Below, in pieces: positions 1 through 5,322 of a DNA stretch of 5,506 nt. A model generated the notes under the pieces. That model ran no database searches. It was not told the origin of the DNA and saw only the letters and a program-made list of their open reading frames with translations. Within the stretch, counting starts at the first letter, position 1, and each line of letters begins with the position of its first letter. The stretch covers positions 1-5,506 of the forward strand of contig MUKB01000118.1 of NCBI GenBank assembly GCA_002049785.1, in the 5' to 3' direction. The position numbers and the translations under genes are program-made. Source of the DNA: Caldifarciminota bacterium 4484_100 (lineage in GTDB: Bacteria > Hydrothermota > Tepidihabitantia > SM23-42).

Positions 1-3
1 ACT

Positions 4-1473
4 ATGAAGTCAAATCTTGGACTACTCACCGACCTTTACGAATTAACTATGATTCAAGGTTATTATATGACAGCCCCTGAACAGAAAGCGGTATTCGATA
101 TGTTTTTCCGGCGTCAACCATTCAATGGCGGATTTACAATATTCGCAGGGCTCTATCCCCTGATCGACACTATCCTCAATTTAAGATTCACTCCTGACGA
201 CCTTGCGTATCTCAAGTCCCTCAAGATCTTCAAAAATGAGTTCCTCGATTATCTTTCACACTTTAGATTCAGTGGCGACATATTCGCAGTAGAAGAAGGA
301 AGTGTGGTATTTCCCAATGAACCGCTAATCCGTGTTTCGGGCAAGCTGATTGAAGCGCAATTAATTGAGAGTATACTACTCAATTTCATAAATTATCAAT
401 CTCTGATTGCAACAAAGACCGCAAGAATCGTATTGGCATCAAATGGTGGTAAAGTTCTGGAATTCGGCTTGAGAAGGGCGCACGGAGTAGACGGCGCAAT
501 CTCAGCAGCGCGGGCCTCATTCATCGGTGGTGCATCAGCAACATCAAATGTCCTGGCTGGAAAACTCTTCAATATTCCGGTAAGCGGAACAATGGCACAC
601 AGCTGGATAATGTCCTTCGAGGACGAACTTACTGCATTTGAACGCTATGCAGAAATCTATCCAGAAAATTGTATCCTTCTTGTTGATACCTATGATACAC
701 TCAAATCAGGAATACCCAATGCAATAACGGTTTTCAAGAAACTGAAAGAAAAGGGCATTAAAAATTTTGGTGTCAGGCTTGACAGCGGTGACCTCGATTA
801 CCTGAGTAAAGAGGCAAAAAGGCTTTTTAATGTACAGGGTCTGGATCAGGTGAAGATTTACGCCTCGAATGAGCTTGATGAGTGGATTATAAATCAGATT
901 ACAAAAAACAGGTCGCCGATCGATGCCTGGGGAGTGGGTTCGAAACTCGTTACTGGAGATAAAGACCCATTCCTGACCGGGGTATACAAAATCGTCGCCA
1001 AGGGAGAAGGTAAAAAATTGATGCCCTGTATAAAGGTATCAAACAATCCAGAAAAAATGTCGAACCCTGGAATAAAGAACATCCTCAGATTCTATGACAA
1101 AAATAATATGATGCTCGGTGACCTCATCTATCTCGAAGGCGAAGAACAATTGATTAAGGCCCTCAAAACCGGCAAGCCCATAAGGTTCAATCATCCGAGT
1201 ATTGATTATGCATTCTTTACCCTCAAGGACTACGCACGTGCCGAGGTGCTCTTGAAACCGATAGTAAAGAACGGAAAGAAGCTCAGGAACGAGCCTGAAC
1301 TTCGCAAAATTCAGGAATTCGCAAAACAGGAACTCGATTCCCTTGATCCAACATATAAACGGTTGATTAATCCCCATATATACAAAGTAAGTATCTCAGA
1401 CAAACTGAAGGAGATGAAGCAAAAATTAATTAGTAAATATACAATTATCTTCGAGCAAAAAGGAGGTGATTAA
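4..1473 (+). CDS. pncB: Nicotinate phosphoribosyltransferase
   Basis: This cytosolic enzyme joins nicotinate to PRPP, using ATP, to make nicotinate mononucleotide, the entry step of NAD salvage (Preiss-Handler pathway). The 489-residue length suits the longer bacterial form. The N-terminus has the family signature [10 protein letters not shown] (residues 7-16). FGLRRAHG (154-161) and GTMAHSW (195-201) follow; His199 matches the histidine that is phosphorylated by ATP in this family. RLDSGDL (258-264) and GVGS (310-313) are the phosphate/PRPP-binding segments of the type II PRTase barrel. The ATG at 4 begins exactly at the family N-terminus, but only three bases lie upstream, so its ribosome binding site and promoter are outside the window. 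The stop codon is one base before the desulforedoxin ATG, and the last codons hold that gene's ribosome binding site, so the two are almost certainly cotranscribed. No key residue appears to be missing. Confidence 0.96.
   Translation: MKSNLGLLTDLYELTMIQGYYMTAPEQKAVFDMFFRRQPFNGGFTIFAGLYPLIDTILNLRFTPDDLAYLKSLKIFKNEFLDYLSHFRFSGDIFAVEEGSVVFPNEPLIRVSGKLIEAQLIESILLNFINYQSLIATKTARIVLASNGGKVLEFGLRRAHGVDGAISAARASFIGGASATSNVLAGKLFNIPVSGTMAHSWIMSFEDELTAFERYAEIYPENCILLVDTYDTLKSGIPNAITVFKKLKEKGIKNFGVRLDSGDLDYLSKEAKRLFNVQGLDQVKIYASNELDEWIINQITKNRSPIDAWGVGSKLVTGDKDPFLTGVYKIVAKGEGKKLMPCIKVSNNPEKMSNPGIKNILRFYDKNNMMLGDLIYLEGEEQLIKALKTGKPIRFNHPSIDYAFFTLKDYARAEVLLKPIVKNGKKLRNEPELRKIQEFAKQELDSLDPTYKRLINPHIYKVSISDKLKEMKQKLISKYTIIFEQKGGD
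1459..1470 (+). promoter_or_regulatory. Very strong ribosome binding site of desulforedoxin gene
   Basis: AAAGGAGGTGAT is a 12-base perfect match to the complement of the usual bacterial 16S rRNA 3' tail. It ends 4 bases before the ATG at 1475, so the GGAGG core lies about 8 bases upstream. It is embedded in the last codons of pncB, which suggests coupled and strong translation of the small redox protein. Confidence 0.85.
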
Positions 1474-1474
1474 A

Positions 1475-1600
1475 ATGGCCAATGTCCATCAGGTGGGTGA
1501 AGTTTATAAGTGTGAGATTTGTGGTAATGTGGTCGAGGTCAAAGAGGTAGGCGGAGGTGAACTGGTCTGCTGCGGCCAACCGATGAATCTTGTTCAATAG
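1475..1600 (+). CDS. Desulforedoxin (small rubredoxin-like iron protein)
   Basis: This 41-residue protein carries CEIC (Cys13, Cys16) and an adjacent pair Cys32-Cys33, giving CxxC-x15-CC. That is the Fe(Cys)4 pattern of Desulfovibrio desulforedoxin and of the N-terminal domain of class I desulfoferrodoxin. It begins MAN and contains [14 protein letters not shown] and a C-terminal PMNLVQ, close to the 36-residue D. gigas desulforedoxin. Family knowledge: it is a cytosolic homodimer with one iron per chain that carries electrons. Context suggests it donates electrons to the superoxide reductase encoded 25 bases downstream. The protein stops where the linker to the catalytic domain would begin in a fused desulfoferrodoxin, so the two genes look like a split version of that protein. 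The start is set by the exceptional ribosome binding site just upstream. Confidence 0.92.
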   Translation: MANVHQVGEVYKCEICGNVVEVKEVGGGELVCCGQPMNLVQ

Positions 1601-1625
1601 ACAGAAAGGAAAGGAGAAAAACGAT

Positions 1626-2021
1626 ATGAAAGGGCTAACCGAAATCTTCCAGTCTGCAGACTGGAAAAATGAAAAGCATGTTCCGGTGATTGAGGTACCG
1701 GAAGTAATAAAAAAAGGTGAAAATTTTAAAGTGATGATCAGTGTGGGTAAAAAGATTCCCCATCCCAATACGACCGAGCATCACATCGCCTGGATTGATG
1801 TCTATTTCCTGCCCGATGGTGAAAAATTTCCAATTAACCTGTCGAAATTCAGCATTTCTGCACATGGTGCCTCATCCCAGGGTCCCAATACAAGCACGGT
1901 CTATACCCATCCTGAAGTAAGCCTCACATTCAAGACCGATAAATCTGGTGAGCTTATCGTCTTCTCATACTGCAACATCCATGGCCTTTGGACCAATTCC
2001 CAGAAAATATCTATTTCATAA
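1626..2021 (+). CDS. sor: Superoxide reductase, class II (neelaredoxin type)
   Basis: This 131-residue enzyme reduces superoxide to hydrogen peroxide without making oxygen, at a mononuclear Fe(His)4Cys centre in the cytosol. All expected ligands can be placed. EKHVP gives Glu16, Lys17 and His18; Glu16 is the mobile sixth ligand and Lys17 the catalytic lysine. PHPNTTEHHI gives His46 and His52, and YCNIHG gives Cys116 and His119. The spacings match the Pyrococcus furiosus enzyme (His16, His41, His47, Cys111, His114). It has no N-terminal desulforedoxin domain, so it is class II; that domain is the separate preceding gene. The ATG at 1626 was chosen because AAGGAG (1611-1616) lies 9 bases upstream and the product then starts like the family. 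An in-frame TTG at 1590 would overlap the previous gene and has no comparable site. Rubrerythrin follows after 11 bases. Confidence 0.95.
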   Translation: MKGLTEIFQSADWKNEKHVPVIEVPEVIKKGENFKVMISVGKKIPHPNTTEHHIAWIDVYFLPDGEKFPINLSKFSISAHGASSQGPNTSTVYTHPEVSLTFKTDKSGELIVFSYCNIHGLWTNSQKISIS

Positions 2022-2032
2022 GGGAGTAAAAA

Positions 2033-2539
2033 ATGAAAAAAATGACTGAAAAGGCGCTTTTCGAGGCATTTGCTGGTGAATCGATGGCACATACAAAGTA
2101 TCTCATCTTCAGTGAAATTGCAGGGAAATCAGGGTTAAAAAATATTGCGCGTCTGTTTGAAGCAATCGCCTATGCCGAACTTGTGCATGCAAAAAACCAT
2201 GCCCGCAACTTGGGCATTCAAAAAGAAAAGACCGAAGAAAATATCCAGTCTGCCATTGAAGGCGAGACCTATGAGGTTGAGGAGATGTATCCTGCATTTG
2301 ATGCAGTCGCAAGGCTCCAGAATGAAAAAGGCGCACAAAAATCTATCCACTATGCACTTGAGGCCGAAAAACTACATACGGAAATATATAAAAAGGCGAA
2401 ATCCGAGGTGGAAAAGGGTCGTGATTTGAGTCTTGAAGAAATCTACATCTGTCCGGTTTGTGGCTACACCCATATTGGGAAACCGCCTGACCACTGTCCG
2501 GTTTGCGGTCTGAAATGTGACAGGTTCAAAAAATTCTGA
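2033..2539 (+). CDS. rbr: Rubrerythrin
   Basis: A 168-residue non-haem diiron peroxidase that reduces hydrogen peroxide to water in anaerobes. It has a four-helix ferritin-like domain (about residues 1-130) and a C-terminal rubredoxin domain (about 135-168). Likely diiron ligands are Glu16 (AGESMA), Glu49 and His52 (AELVHA), Glu78 and Glu81 (GETYE), and Glu112 and His115 (AEKLHTE). This is the full seven-ligand set by comparison with Desulfovibrio rubrerythrin. The rubredoxin iron site is CPVCG-x10-CPVCG (Cys140, 143, 155, 158). GGAG at 2023-2026, 6 bases from the ATG, supports the start; an in-frame ATG three codons later is the alternative. It follows superoxide reductase, so product and substrate are handled by adjacent genes. 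It probably takes electrons from rubredoxin or desulforedoxin, but no dedicated reductase is visible in the window. Confidence 0.96.
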   Translation: MKKMTEKALFEAFAGESMAHTKYLIFSEIAGKSGLKNIARLFEAIAYAELVHAKNHARNLGIQKEKTEENIQSAIEGETYEVEEMYPAFDAVARLQNEKGAQKSIHYALEAEKLHTEIYKKAKSEVEKGRDLSLEEIYICPVCGYTHIGKPPDHCPVCGLKCDRFKKF

Positions 2540-2548
2540 GCTACGGAG

Positions 2549-2959
2549 ATGAACTTCAACCAGATTCATATCTGTGACCATATCGGTCTATTTACCGTCC
2601 ATCCTCAAAGACTGCTCAACTTCTACATACAGATAATGGAATTTGAAAAGATAAGTGATACCGTCCTGGACAAATCGATTATGAAGTCGATATTCGGACT
2701 AAATATGGCCTGTAGATTCATCAAATTGTCAAAAGGTGAATTGATGGTTGAAATATTCACACCACTCGCACCAATGAAAGTCAGCAATACAAAAACCAGA
2801 ATCGGGATTAATCACTTCGGATACAGGTTAAAGAATAAAAATAAATTTATTCAGAGTCTCAGAAAGAAAAAACAGAAATTGCTTACGATAAAAAAGGGTG
2901 GACATACGATATTCTTTATCAAAGATCCTGATGGCAATCTGATTGAACTGCGCGATTGA
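2549..2959 (+). CDS. VOC (glyoxalase/bleomycin-resistance fold) family protein
   Basis: A 136-residue protein with the two beta-alpha-beta-beta-beta modules of the vicinal oxygen chelate fold. The first strand has DHIGLFT (10-16), and the second module starts with INHFGYRL (87-94). The end, FFIKDPDGNLIEL (122-134), is the family's hallmark. His11, Glu68, His89 and Glu133 occupy the four usual metal-ligand positions, so a metal-dependent enzyme is plausible. VOC proteins include lactoylglutathione lyase, epimerases, dioxygenases and resistance proteins, and the sequence does not decide among them. The second half is lysine-rich. The gene is in the same frame as rubrerythrin, separated by a TGA and three sense codons. 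Its GGAG (2545-2548) directly abuts the ATG, which is too close for ordinary initiation, so translation may depend on ribosomes finishing rubrerythrin. There is no other good start until Met30. The function in the redox operon is unknown. Confidence 0.85.
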   Translation: MNFNQIHICDHIGLFTVHPQRLLNFYIQIMEFEKISDTVLDKSIMKSIFGLNMACRFIKLSKGELMVEIFTPLAPMKVSNTKTRIGINHFGYRLKNKNKFIQSLRKKKQKLLTIKKGGHTIFFIKDPDGNLIELRD

Positions 2960-3006
2960 TAATAGAAGACAATAAACCGAACAGGTAGTTATTTGTCTAA
3001 CGAACA

Positions 3007-3013
3007 AGGAGGT
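3007..3013 (+). promoter_or_regulatory. Ribosome binding site of disulfide oxidoreductase gene
   Basis: AGGAGGT ends 3 bases before the ATG at 3017, leaving 4 bases after the GGAGG core. It decides the start in favour of 3017. An in-frame TTG at 2993 would place this site inside the coding region. The 57-base gap before this gene is the longest within the left operon; I see no convincing promoter in it. Confidence 0.75.
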
Positions 3014-3016
3014 ACT

Positions 3017-3676
3017 ATGCCATTACTTGAAGAAAAGGTTAAGCAGGAGGTCAAAGACTTCTTTAAGGATTTGAAGGACCCGGTAAAATTGGTTGTCTTT
3101 ACGCAGGATTCTCTCCTGACCATTCCTGGTATGGAATGTCAGACCTGCCGGGACAATCGGGTTCTGATGGAAGATATTGCAGAGCTTTCTGATAAGCTGA
3201 GTGTTGAAATATACGATTTTGTGAAAAACAAAGAGGTTGCTCAAAAATACGGTGTTGAAAAGATACCCTGCACGATTGTTAAAGGTGAAACCGATTATGG
3301 AATCAGGCTTTACGGCCTGCCTGGTGGTTATGAATTCGCCACTCTGCTCAATGCGATTAAGATTGTTTCAAAAAAGGACTCAGAATTGAGTTCAGAGACA
3401 AAAGAAAAACTGAAAGAAATCAACAAACCGATTCATATACAGGTCTTTGTCACCCTCGCCTGCCCCTACTGTTCTAATGCTGCTGAAATGGGACATCGCT
3501 TTGCACTGGAAAACGAAAATATATCTGCTGATATGATAAATGCCCAGGAATTCCCTCAGCTCGCCCAGCGCTACAATGTCTTTGCGGTTCCCAAAATTGT
3601 AGTTAATGAAACTATTCAATTTGAAGGTGCCCTTCCTGAAAACCAATTTCTTCAAAAAGTGATGGAGGCGGTTTAA
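3017..3676 (+). CDS. pdo: Protein disulfide oxidoreductase (two thioredoxin-fold domains)
   Basis: A 219-residue glutaredoxin-like protein of the PDO family, cytosolic, which reduces or shuffles protein disulfides and can take electrons from thioredoxin reductase. The N-terminal thioredoxin unit (about 1-115) has ECQTC with the active pair Cys41/Cys44 and the cis-proline Pro84 (EKIPCT). The C-terminal unit (about 137-219) has ACPYC with Cys149/Cys152 and cis-proline Pro192 (AVPKIV). Both redox sites are intact, as in the Pyrococcus furiosus protein with its CQYC and CPYC motifs. Cys85 right after the first cis-proline is an extra cysteine. The family is most common in thermophilic archaea and bacteria. 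It lies last in the oxygen-defence gene row, with a strong ribosome binding site of its own. A partner thioredoxin reductase is not in the window. Confidence 0.93.
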   Translation: MPLLEEKVKQEVKDFFKDLKDPVKLVVFTQDSLLTIPGMECQTCRDNRVLMEDIAELSDKLSVEIYDFVKNKEVAQKYGVEKIPCTIVKGETDYGIRLYGLPGGYEFATLLNAIKIVSKKDSELSSETKEKLKEINKPIHIQVFVTLACPYCSNAAEMGHRFALENENISADMINAQEFPQLAQRYNVFAVPKIVVNETIQFEGALPENQFLQKVMEAV

Positions 3677-3857
3677 CAGAAATATCAGAAATTGTGGAAT
3701 TGATGAATTGTGGAAAGGAGGAATTGAATGATTTTTTCGGTATAAAGATGGAGTGGTTTAAAATGCAGGAATTTACTATCGTTTGTTGATATAGGAACTT
3801 ACTGAATCATTTAAAAAGGAAATAACAACTTCACTTTCCAAGCCGATTCTGCGTTAT
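3677..3857. other. Intergenic gap between convergent operons
   Basis: This 181-base gap separates the + strand redox operon from the - strand HEPN/MNT operon. It contains repeat copy A and then AAAGGAGG (3714-3721) six bases before an ATG at 3728. The frame after it is only five codons (MIFSV, stop at 3743-3745). A second short frame, 3748-3789, encodes 13 residues. Neither resembles a known gene. I see no GC-rich hairpin followed by a T run on either strand, so how the two operons terminate is unclear. Confidence 0.6.
3681..3716 (+). repeat. Partial copy A of the dispersed 16-base-unit repeat
   Basis: Bases 3689-3712 are identical over 24 bases to 4659-4682 in copy B. The unit GAATTGATGAATTGTG is at 3697-3712, preceded by a degenerate unit at 3681-3696. 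The flank found in copies B and C, with the CGTAGCAATGC box, is absent. It starts 5 bases past the stop of the disulfide oxidoreductase gene, in the gap between convergent operons. Confidence 0.7.
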
Positions 3858-4205
3858 TCAGGCAAGAACAAGACCTTTGCTCAACGCATCCTTTGCTAAG
3901 GGTATATTTAATACTTCTTCCTCAGTATAAGGAAAAACATCCACCCCAATATCAGCGTCAAGAAAAGCTATCAAAAAAGATGGTATCCGATCGATAAAAC
4001 GCTTGTTCGATTTAGTGAGAACTATAAGAATATCGGCATCGCTGTACAGTGTAAAATCACCTGTTGCTATGGAGCCAAAAAGAACGATTTTTTTTATATC
4101 TTTATTCCGTCTCTTAAGGCGTTGAGCAATATGTTTTATCTCAGCTATAACCTTTTTTCTATTTAGAAATCTGCTTCTTGACATACTTAATAATGGTTGA
4201 TGCAT
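3858..4205 (-). CDS. Minimal nucleotidyltransferase (MNT domain), partner of HEPN protein
   Basis: A small nucleotidyltransferase of the DNA polymerase beta superfamily. GS at 44-45 within VLFGSIATGD, Asp56 and Asp58 (SDADILIV) and a third acidic residue, Asp89 (VDVFPYT), make the complete catalytic set GS-x10-DxD plus D. In characterised HEPN/MNT toxin-antitoxin pairs such as HepT/MntA, the MNT protein neutralises its partner by transferring AMP to it; here that is inference. The start is uncertain. The ATG at 4205 (115 residues) has only a close AAGGT, and the ATG at 4184 (108 residues) has no clear ribosome binding site. Both lie inside the end of the HEPN gene, giving 47- or 26-base overlaps that point to translational coupling. 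It is the last gene of the operon. Confidence 0.88.
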   Translation of the reverse strand: MHQPLLSMSRSRFLNRKKVIAEIKHIAQRLKRRNKDIKKIVLFGSIATGDFTLYSDADILIVLTKSNKRFIDRIPSFLIAFLDADIGVDVFPYTEEEVLNIPLAKDALSKGLVLA

Positions 4206-4551
4206 ACCTTATCGCATCGGACGCATCTTTCTTTCCAAAATAATCCATCGGTGCACCCCAATCAAATCCATTTGGATACCTTGTGGGTATGTAAAATTTA
4301 TCTAATTCACTGGCAATTCTGAACAACTCCGACTTCGGCCGTATCCTTGCTGGTAAATCTTTAATCATTTTAAGTAATGAATGACCGAAGGCCTCACCCC
4401 CCAGATGCTGATACAAAGCTTTCAATGCCTTTTCTGCGGATTGCTGGGATGCAAAACAGGCCCATTCATATTCCTTATTACGCAATGAATTGCGCGCATG
4501 TCTCAGGTCCCTGTCCGCCTGTCTTAACCAATCATCAACTCGTTTAGCCAT
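4159..4551 (-). CDS. HEPN domain protein, probable toxin-like partner of MNT
   Basis: A 130-residue all-helical HEPN protein of the COG2250 type. The N-terminus, DDWLRQADRDLRHAR, leads into ACFASQQSAEKALKALY (31-47), the most typical stretch of this group. GHSLLKMI (56-63) and YIPTRYPNG (87-95) follow, which are also family features. HEPN proteins paired with minimal nucleotidyltransferases often form toxin-antitoxin modules in which HEPN is an RNase. The R-x4-6-H catalytic motif of HEPN RNases is not visible here: the only histidines are 18, 49 and 57, none at the required distance after an arginine. It could therefore be non-catalytic or belong to a complex acting on other substrates. The start is firm: AAGGAG lies 8 bases upstream behind a consensus promoter. 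The gene precedes and overlaps the nucleotidyltransferase gene. Confidence 0.9.
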   Translation of the reverse strand: MAKRVDDWLRQADRDLRHARNSLRNKEYEWACFASQQSAEKALKALYQHLGGEAFGHSLLKMIKDLPARIRPKSELFRIASELDKFYIPTRYPNGFDWGAPMDYFGKKDASDAIRYASTIIKYVKKQISK

Positions 4552-4559
4552 AAATCAAT

Positions 4560-4565
4560 CTCCTT
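4560..4565 (-). promoter_or_regulatory. Ribosome binding site of HEPN gene
   Basis: AAGGAG on the - strand, 8 bases before the ATG at 4551. With the promoter just upstream, the 5' untranslated region would be only about 16 bases, almost all of it this site and its spacer. Confidence 0.8.
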
Positions 4566-4573
4566 ATCGGTCT

Positions 4574-4601
4574 ATTATAATCAGCGACACTACTCTGTCA
4601 A
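4574..4601 (-). promoter_or_regulatory. Consensus sigma-70 promoter of HEPN/MNT operon
   Basis: On the - strand a perfect -35 TTGACA (4601-4596) and a perfect -10 TATAAT (4579-4574) are separated by 16 bases. Transcription should begin near 4567, just ahead of the ribosome binding site. Such a full-consensus promoter predicts strong expression unless a repressor acts on it; the encoded pair itself is one candidate. Repeat copy B ends 16 bases upstream of the -35 box. Confidence 0.82.
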
Positions 4602-4617
4602 GGCAATTGAATAAGAA

Positions 4618-4685
4618 CGTAGCAATGCATTCATCCTTTCCAGAATTATAGAATTGATAAATTGTGGAATTGATGAATTGTGAAA
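4618..4685. repeat. Dispersed repeat copy B (68 bases)
   Basis: This copy aligns without gaps to 5323-5390 with 7 differences in 68 bases. It begins with CGTAGCAATGC and contains two tandem 16-base units, GAATTGATAAATTGTG (4651-4666) and GAATTGATGAATTGTG (4667-4682). A weaker third unit, AAATGGATAAATGTC, may follow at 4683. It fills the space between the end of the tautomerase gene (4716) and the HEPN/MNT promoter. Confidence 0.85.
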
Positions 4686-4715
4686 TGGATAAATGTCTTT
4701 GCAACAGATTATTAC

Positions 4716-4919
4716 TTAAGTGTTTTTCAAATTGAATTTCTTTGAGTGTTGGACTCCACCGTGTGCCCAGTTCTCCTTTGGTACCTCACGAATTATAATA
4801 TGAACCGCTTCCTGAGGGCAACCTACAACTTCAACAACCACATCGGTTAATTTCGATATCAATAATTCCTTCTTCTTCTCATCAAATCCTTTCCAGAGAT
4901 TGATCTCTAAAAATGGCAT
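4716..4919 (-). CDS. 4-oxalocrotonate tautomerase family protein
   Basis: A 67-codon protein of the small beta-alpha-beta tautomerase fold, which normally forms hexamers. After removal of Met the chain starts with proline (PFLEINLW), the Pro1 general base of the family. DEKKKELLISKLTD forms the helix, and EVPKENWAHGG (44-54, counted from Pro1) matches the conserved end. Aligned without gaps to Pseudomonas 4-oxalocrotonate tautomerase, Arg11 is Phe, Arg39 is His and Phe50 is Trp. The two arginines that bind the dicarboxylate substrate are therefore missing, and the true substrate is unknown. The ATG at 4919 is chosen over one at 4940 because AAGGAGG lies 5 bases before it and it places proline second. 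It follows the ArsR-like gene after 32 bases, in an apparent two-gene operon. Confidence 0.9.
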   Translation of the reverse strand: MPFLEINLWKGFDEKKKELLISKLTDVVVEVVGCPQEAVHIIIREVPKENWAHGGVQHSKKFNLKNT

Positions 4920-4924
4920 AAAGG

Positions 4925-4931
4925 CCTCCTT
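4925..4931 (-). promoter_or_regulatory. Ribosome binding site deciding the tautomerase start
   Basis: AAGGAGG on the - strand ends 5 bases before the ATG at 4919. It lies inside the reading frame that would begin at the alternative ATG at 4940. This supports the start that exposes the catalytic proline. Confidence 0.8.
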
Positions 4932-4951
4932 TTTCGACAAAAGGTTATAAA

Positions 4952-5269
4952 CTAAAAGTCCTTTCTTAATCGCCTTGTGGTTCTCATAACCAACTTCTCG
5001 CAGACCTTCATAAAATCAGCCACTTCTTTTGGATACTTGATCCAGTATATTGTCTTACGCCACTTCTTCTCAAAACGCACTATATTCGCTAAACGCAATT
5101 TGGTTAGATGAGTACAGACACACGACTTTGAACGTTTTGCACGCCTGACAATCTCATCAAGATTCATCGGACCTTCTTTTAACAACATCCTGACAATCTC
5201 ATACGCAATGGGATAACTGAATACCCGACACATCTGAGAACCACGGAACCTCTTTTCAACTATCTTCAT
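4952..5269 (-). CDS. ArsR-like winged helix-turn-helix transcriptional regulator
   Basis: A 105-residue DNA-binding protein. Residues 18-32 form the first helix (YPIAYEIVRMLLKEGP), followed by LDEIVRRAKRSKS (37-49), the recognition helix SCVCTHLTKLR (49-59) and the wing FEKKWRKTIYWI (66-77). This order matches the ArsR/SmtB fold. Cysteines are at 14, 50, 52 and 90. The Cys-Val-Cys is in the recognition helix, not in the preceding helix where ArsR's ELCVCD metal site lies, so arsenic sensing is not implied. A redox or metal response is possible but is only inference. No Shine-Dalgarno precedes the ATG at 5269; the promoter upstream predicts a leaderless message. Met13 (5233) is an alternative start with no well-placed binding site. 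It is probably cotranscribed with the tautomerase gene and may regulate it and itself. Confidence 0.85.
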   Translation of the reverse strand: MKIVEKRFRGSQMCRVFSYPIAYEIVRMLLKEGPMNLDEIVRRAKRSKSCVCTHLTKLRLANIVRFEKKWRKTIYWIKYPKEVADFMKVCEKLVMRTTRRLRKDF

Positions 5270-5275
5270 ATAACC

Positions 5276-5302
5276 ATTTTACAAAAAAATAATTTCTGTC
5301 AA
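5276..5302 (-). promoter_or_regulatory. Probable promoter of ArsR-like/tautomerase operon, leaderless
   Basis: On the - strand a perfect -35 TTGACA (5302-5297) is followed after 15 bases by TAAAAT (5281-5276), a one-mismatch -10. The 15-base spacer is shorter than the optimum. Counting seven bases past the -10 puts the transcription start at about 5269, the A of the ATG. That agrees with the absence of a ribosome binding site. Repeat copy C ends 20 bases upstream of the -35 box. Confidence 0.6.
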
Positions 5303-5322
5303 CACATTAATAATCACCACAC

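Noticed and set aside
1590..1625. TTG start extending superoxide reductase by 12 residues
   Set aside because: It overlaps the desulforedoxin gene and lacks a ribosome binding site. The ATG at 1626 has AAGGAG 9 bases upstream and fits the family N-terminus.
2537..2539. TGA after rubrerythrin as a selenocysteine codon
   Set aside because: It falls after a complete rubredoxin domain, no conserved residue is expected there, and no obvious selenocysteine insertion hairpin follows.
2958..2963. GATAAT as a -10 box for the disulfide oxidoreductase gene
   Set aside because: No recognisable -35 hexamer lies 16-18 bases upstream.
3703..3789. 28-residue frame beginning MNCGKEEL in the convergent gap
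   Set aside because: It starts inside repeat copy A, has no ribosome binding site and resembles no known protein. Repeat sequence read as codons can look protein-like by chance.
3809..3842. Terminator hairpin for the HEPN/MNT operon (GGAAA/TTTCC followed by TTTTT on the - strand)
   Set aside because: The stem is only five mostly AT pairs with a loop of about 12 bases, too weak to call.
4920..4940. Tautomerase start at the ATG at 4940
   Set aside because: It would bury the catalytic proline behind eight residues and contain the ribosome binding site within the coding region.
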